From Microthrixaceae bacterium (GTDB taxonomy: Bacteria > Actinomycetota > Acidimicrobiia > Acidimicrobiales > Acidimicrobilacustridaceae), in assembly GCA_023264915.1 (NCBI GenBank), contig JAHFUU010000176.1, positions 1 through 6,037 on the forward strand: DNA of 6,037 nucleotides, read 5' to 3'. The notes under the pieces are model-generated. The model ran no database searches, had not been told where the DNA came from, and saw only the letters and a list, made by a program, of their open reading frames with translations. This document shows, one piece after another, positions 5,133 to 6,037 of this stretch (positions are counted from its first letter, which is position 1; the number at the start of each line of letters is the position of its first letter). A program made the position numbers and the translations under genes.

Positions 5133-6037
5133 TCAGCTGTGCTGGCTCTCACGGTCCTCGCCGCGCCGGTAGTCAGGCTCGATGAACAGGTACCTGCACT
5201 CGGGGACCTTGGCGCGGACGTTGGCTTCGACCAGGTCGATCGCCTCGGCCACCTCGCGCATGGTCAGCGCCGGGTCGAGCTCGATCTTGGCTGCGCAGAG
5301 CAGCTCCTCGGGACCGATGTGCTGGGTGCGCATGTGGATCAGGTCGACAACGGGTGCTGAGCTTGTGATCGCATCGATGATCTGGGCCTCCACCTCAGGG
5401 TCGGCCGCCTCCCCGATGAGAAGGCTCTTCATCTCGACCGCAAGGAAGATGGCGATGACGAAGAGCAACGAGCCGATGCACAGCGACCCGACACCGTCCC
5501 ACGCGCCGTTGCCGGTCACGATCGCAAGGGTCACCGCTATCAGGGCGAGTGAGAGCCCGATGAGGGCGCCGAAGTCCTCGAGCATCACCACCGGCAGCTC
5601 GGGGATCTTCGATCGTCGCAGGAACTGTGCCCAGTTGGCCTGGCCGCGGACGCGCGCGGCTTCGGAGACCGCGGTGCGCAACGACAAGCCTTCCATCACC
5701 ATGGCAACCAAGAGGACGCCGATCGCCCAAGCGGGATCGTGGAGCTCGTGCGGGTCGATCACCTTCTCTGTGCCTTCGTAGATCGCGAACAGCGCTCCAA
5801 GGGTGAACAAGATGATGGCCACGACGAAGGACCAGAAGTAGCGCTCACGCCCGTACCCGAACTGATGCAGCGGGGTGGCATCCTTCTTGGACTTCTTCGC
5901 GCCCACCAGCAACAGGATCTGGTTGCCAGTGTCAGCAAGGGAGTGGACGCTCTCGGCGAGCAATGACGTCGATCGTGTGAATGCGAACGCCACGAGCTTC
6001 GCGGCGGTGATGCCGAGGTTGGCGAGCATCGCCGCGA
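5133..6037 (-). CDS. Cation diffusion facilitator (CDF) family transporter, 5' end outside window
   Basis: An inner-membrane divalent metal exporter, probably for zinc or a similar ion in exchange for protons. At least 300 codons are visible. The Met at 6029 is probably internal, because the frame stays open to the window edge and the residues before it (Ala-Ala) continue the usual 'AAxxANLGIxxAK' of TM1. Numbering from that Met, TM2 carries E26, H29 and D33 in LLAESVHSLADTGNQ, the HxxxD metal site. The conserved HQFGYGRERYFWSF (55-68) precedes TM3. TM5 contains LEDFGALIGL (150-159), where D152 is kept but the residue four before it is Val148 instead of His or Asp. The pattern is close to the ZnT9/SLC30A9-like branch. 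The cytoplasmic C-terminal domain (about 205-290) ends with FIEPDYRRG. It is followed by the repeat array and the XRE gene on the same strand, which may be a metal-linked regulatory pair, though nothing proves this. Confidence 0.9.
   Translation of the reverse strand, partial: AAMLANLGITAAKLVAFAFTRSTSLLAESVHSLADTGNQILLLVGAKKSKKDATPLHQFGYGRERYFWSFVVAIILFTLGALFAIYEGTEKVIDPHELHDPAWAIGVLLVAMVMEGLSLRTAVSEAARVRGQANWAQFLRRSKIPELPVVMLEDFGALIGLSLALIAVTLAIVTGNGAWDGVGSLCIGSLLFVIAIFLAVEMKSLLIGEAADPEVEAQIIDAITSSAPVVDLIHMRTQHIGPEELLCAAKIELDPALTMREVAEAIDLVEANVRAKVPECRYLFIEPDYRRGEDRESQHS

Noticed and set aside
5133..6029. ATG at 6029 as the true start of the CDF transporter
   Set aside because: The frame continues open to the window edge with Ala-Ala before the Met, matching the family's TM1 sequence, and the protein would otherwise lack part of TM1.

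Overview
The window is GC-rich, with a strong preference for G or C at third codon positions in every gene. Gene families and promoter style point to a high-GC actinobacterium (Actinomycetota); nothing here fixes the genus. No rRNA, tRNA, CRISPR array, insertion sequence or phage gene was seen.

Layout. (1) Bases 1-167 hold a decayed, frameshifted piece that resembles a PIN-family toxin gene, cut by the window edge. (2) Bases 208-753 (+) encode a carboxymuconolactone decarboxylase/AhpD-like protein, probably from a leaderless transcript. (3) Bases 754-1023 are non-coding and carry a perfect 18-bp palindrome followed by nine Gs and a likely promoter. (4) Bases 1024-4385 (+) are a tight four-gene operon: a secreted HExxH metalloprotease-like protein with a jelly-roll-like C-terminal domain, a lipoprotein of unknown function, a GNAT acyltransferase, and a stand-alone acyl carrier protein. 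Two of the three junctions overlap (26 and 20 bp); the third is a 6-bp gap. (5) Bases 4386-4690 lie between convergent genes and contain what looks like the interrupted remnant of another gene. (6) On the minus strand a 5'-truncated cation diffusion facilitator (5133-6037) is followed by an XRE-family regulator (4691-5053). The 79-bp gap between them holds five copies of CATCGG in an 11-bp tandem array next to the regulator's probable leaderless promoter.

How the genes may work together. The operon is the most unusual part. Its first two products carry export signals (Sec-type and lipobox), while the last two have none and look like a cytoplasmic acyl-transfer pair. GNAT and ACP are probably co-translated and could act together, with the acyl group carried on the ACP Ser41 phosphopantetheine arm. 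No ketosynthase, acyl-AMP ligase, acyltransferase or phosphopantetheinyl transferase is present, so any acyl chain must be loaded by enzymes encoded elsewhere. Whether the exported pair and the acyl-transfer pair serve one pathway is inference from gene order only. On the minus strand, the 11-bp array in front of the XRE gene is a plausible autoregulatory operator, and the regulator may also affect the upstream metal transporter.
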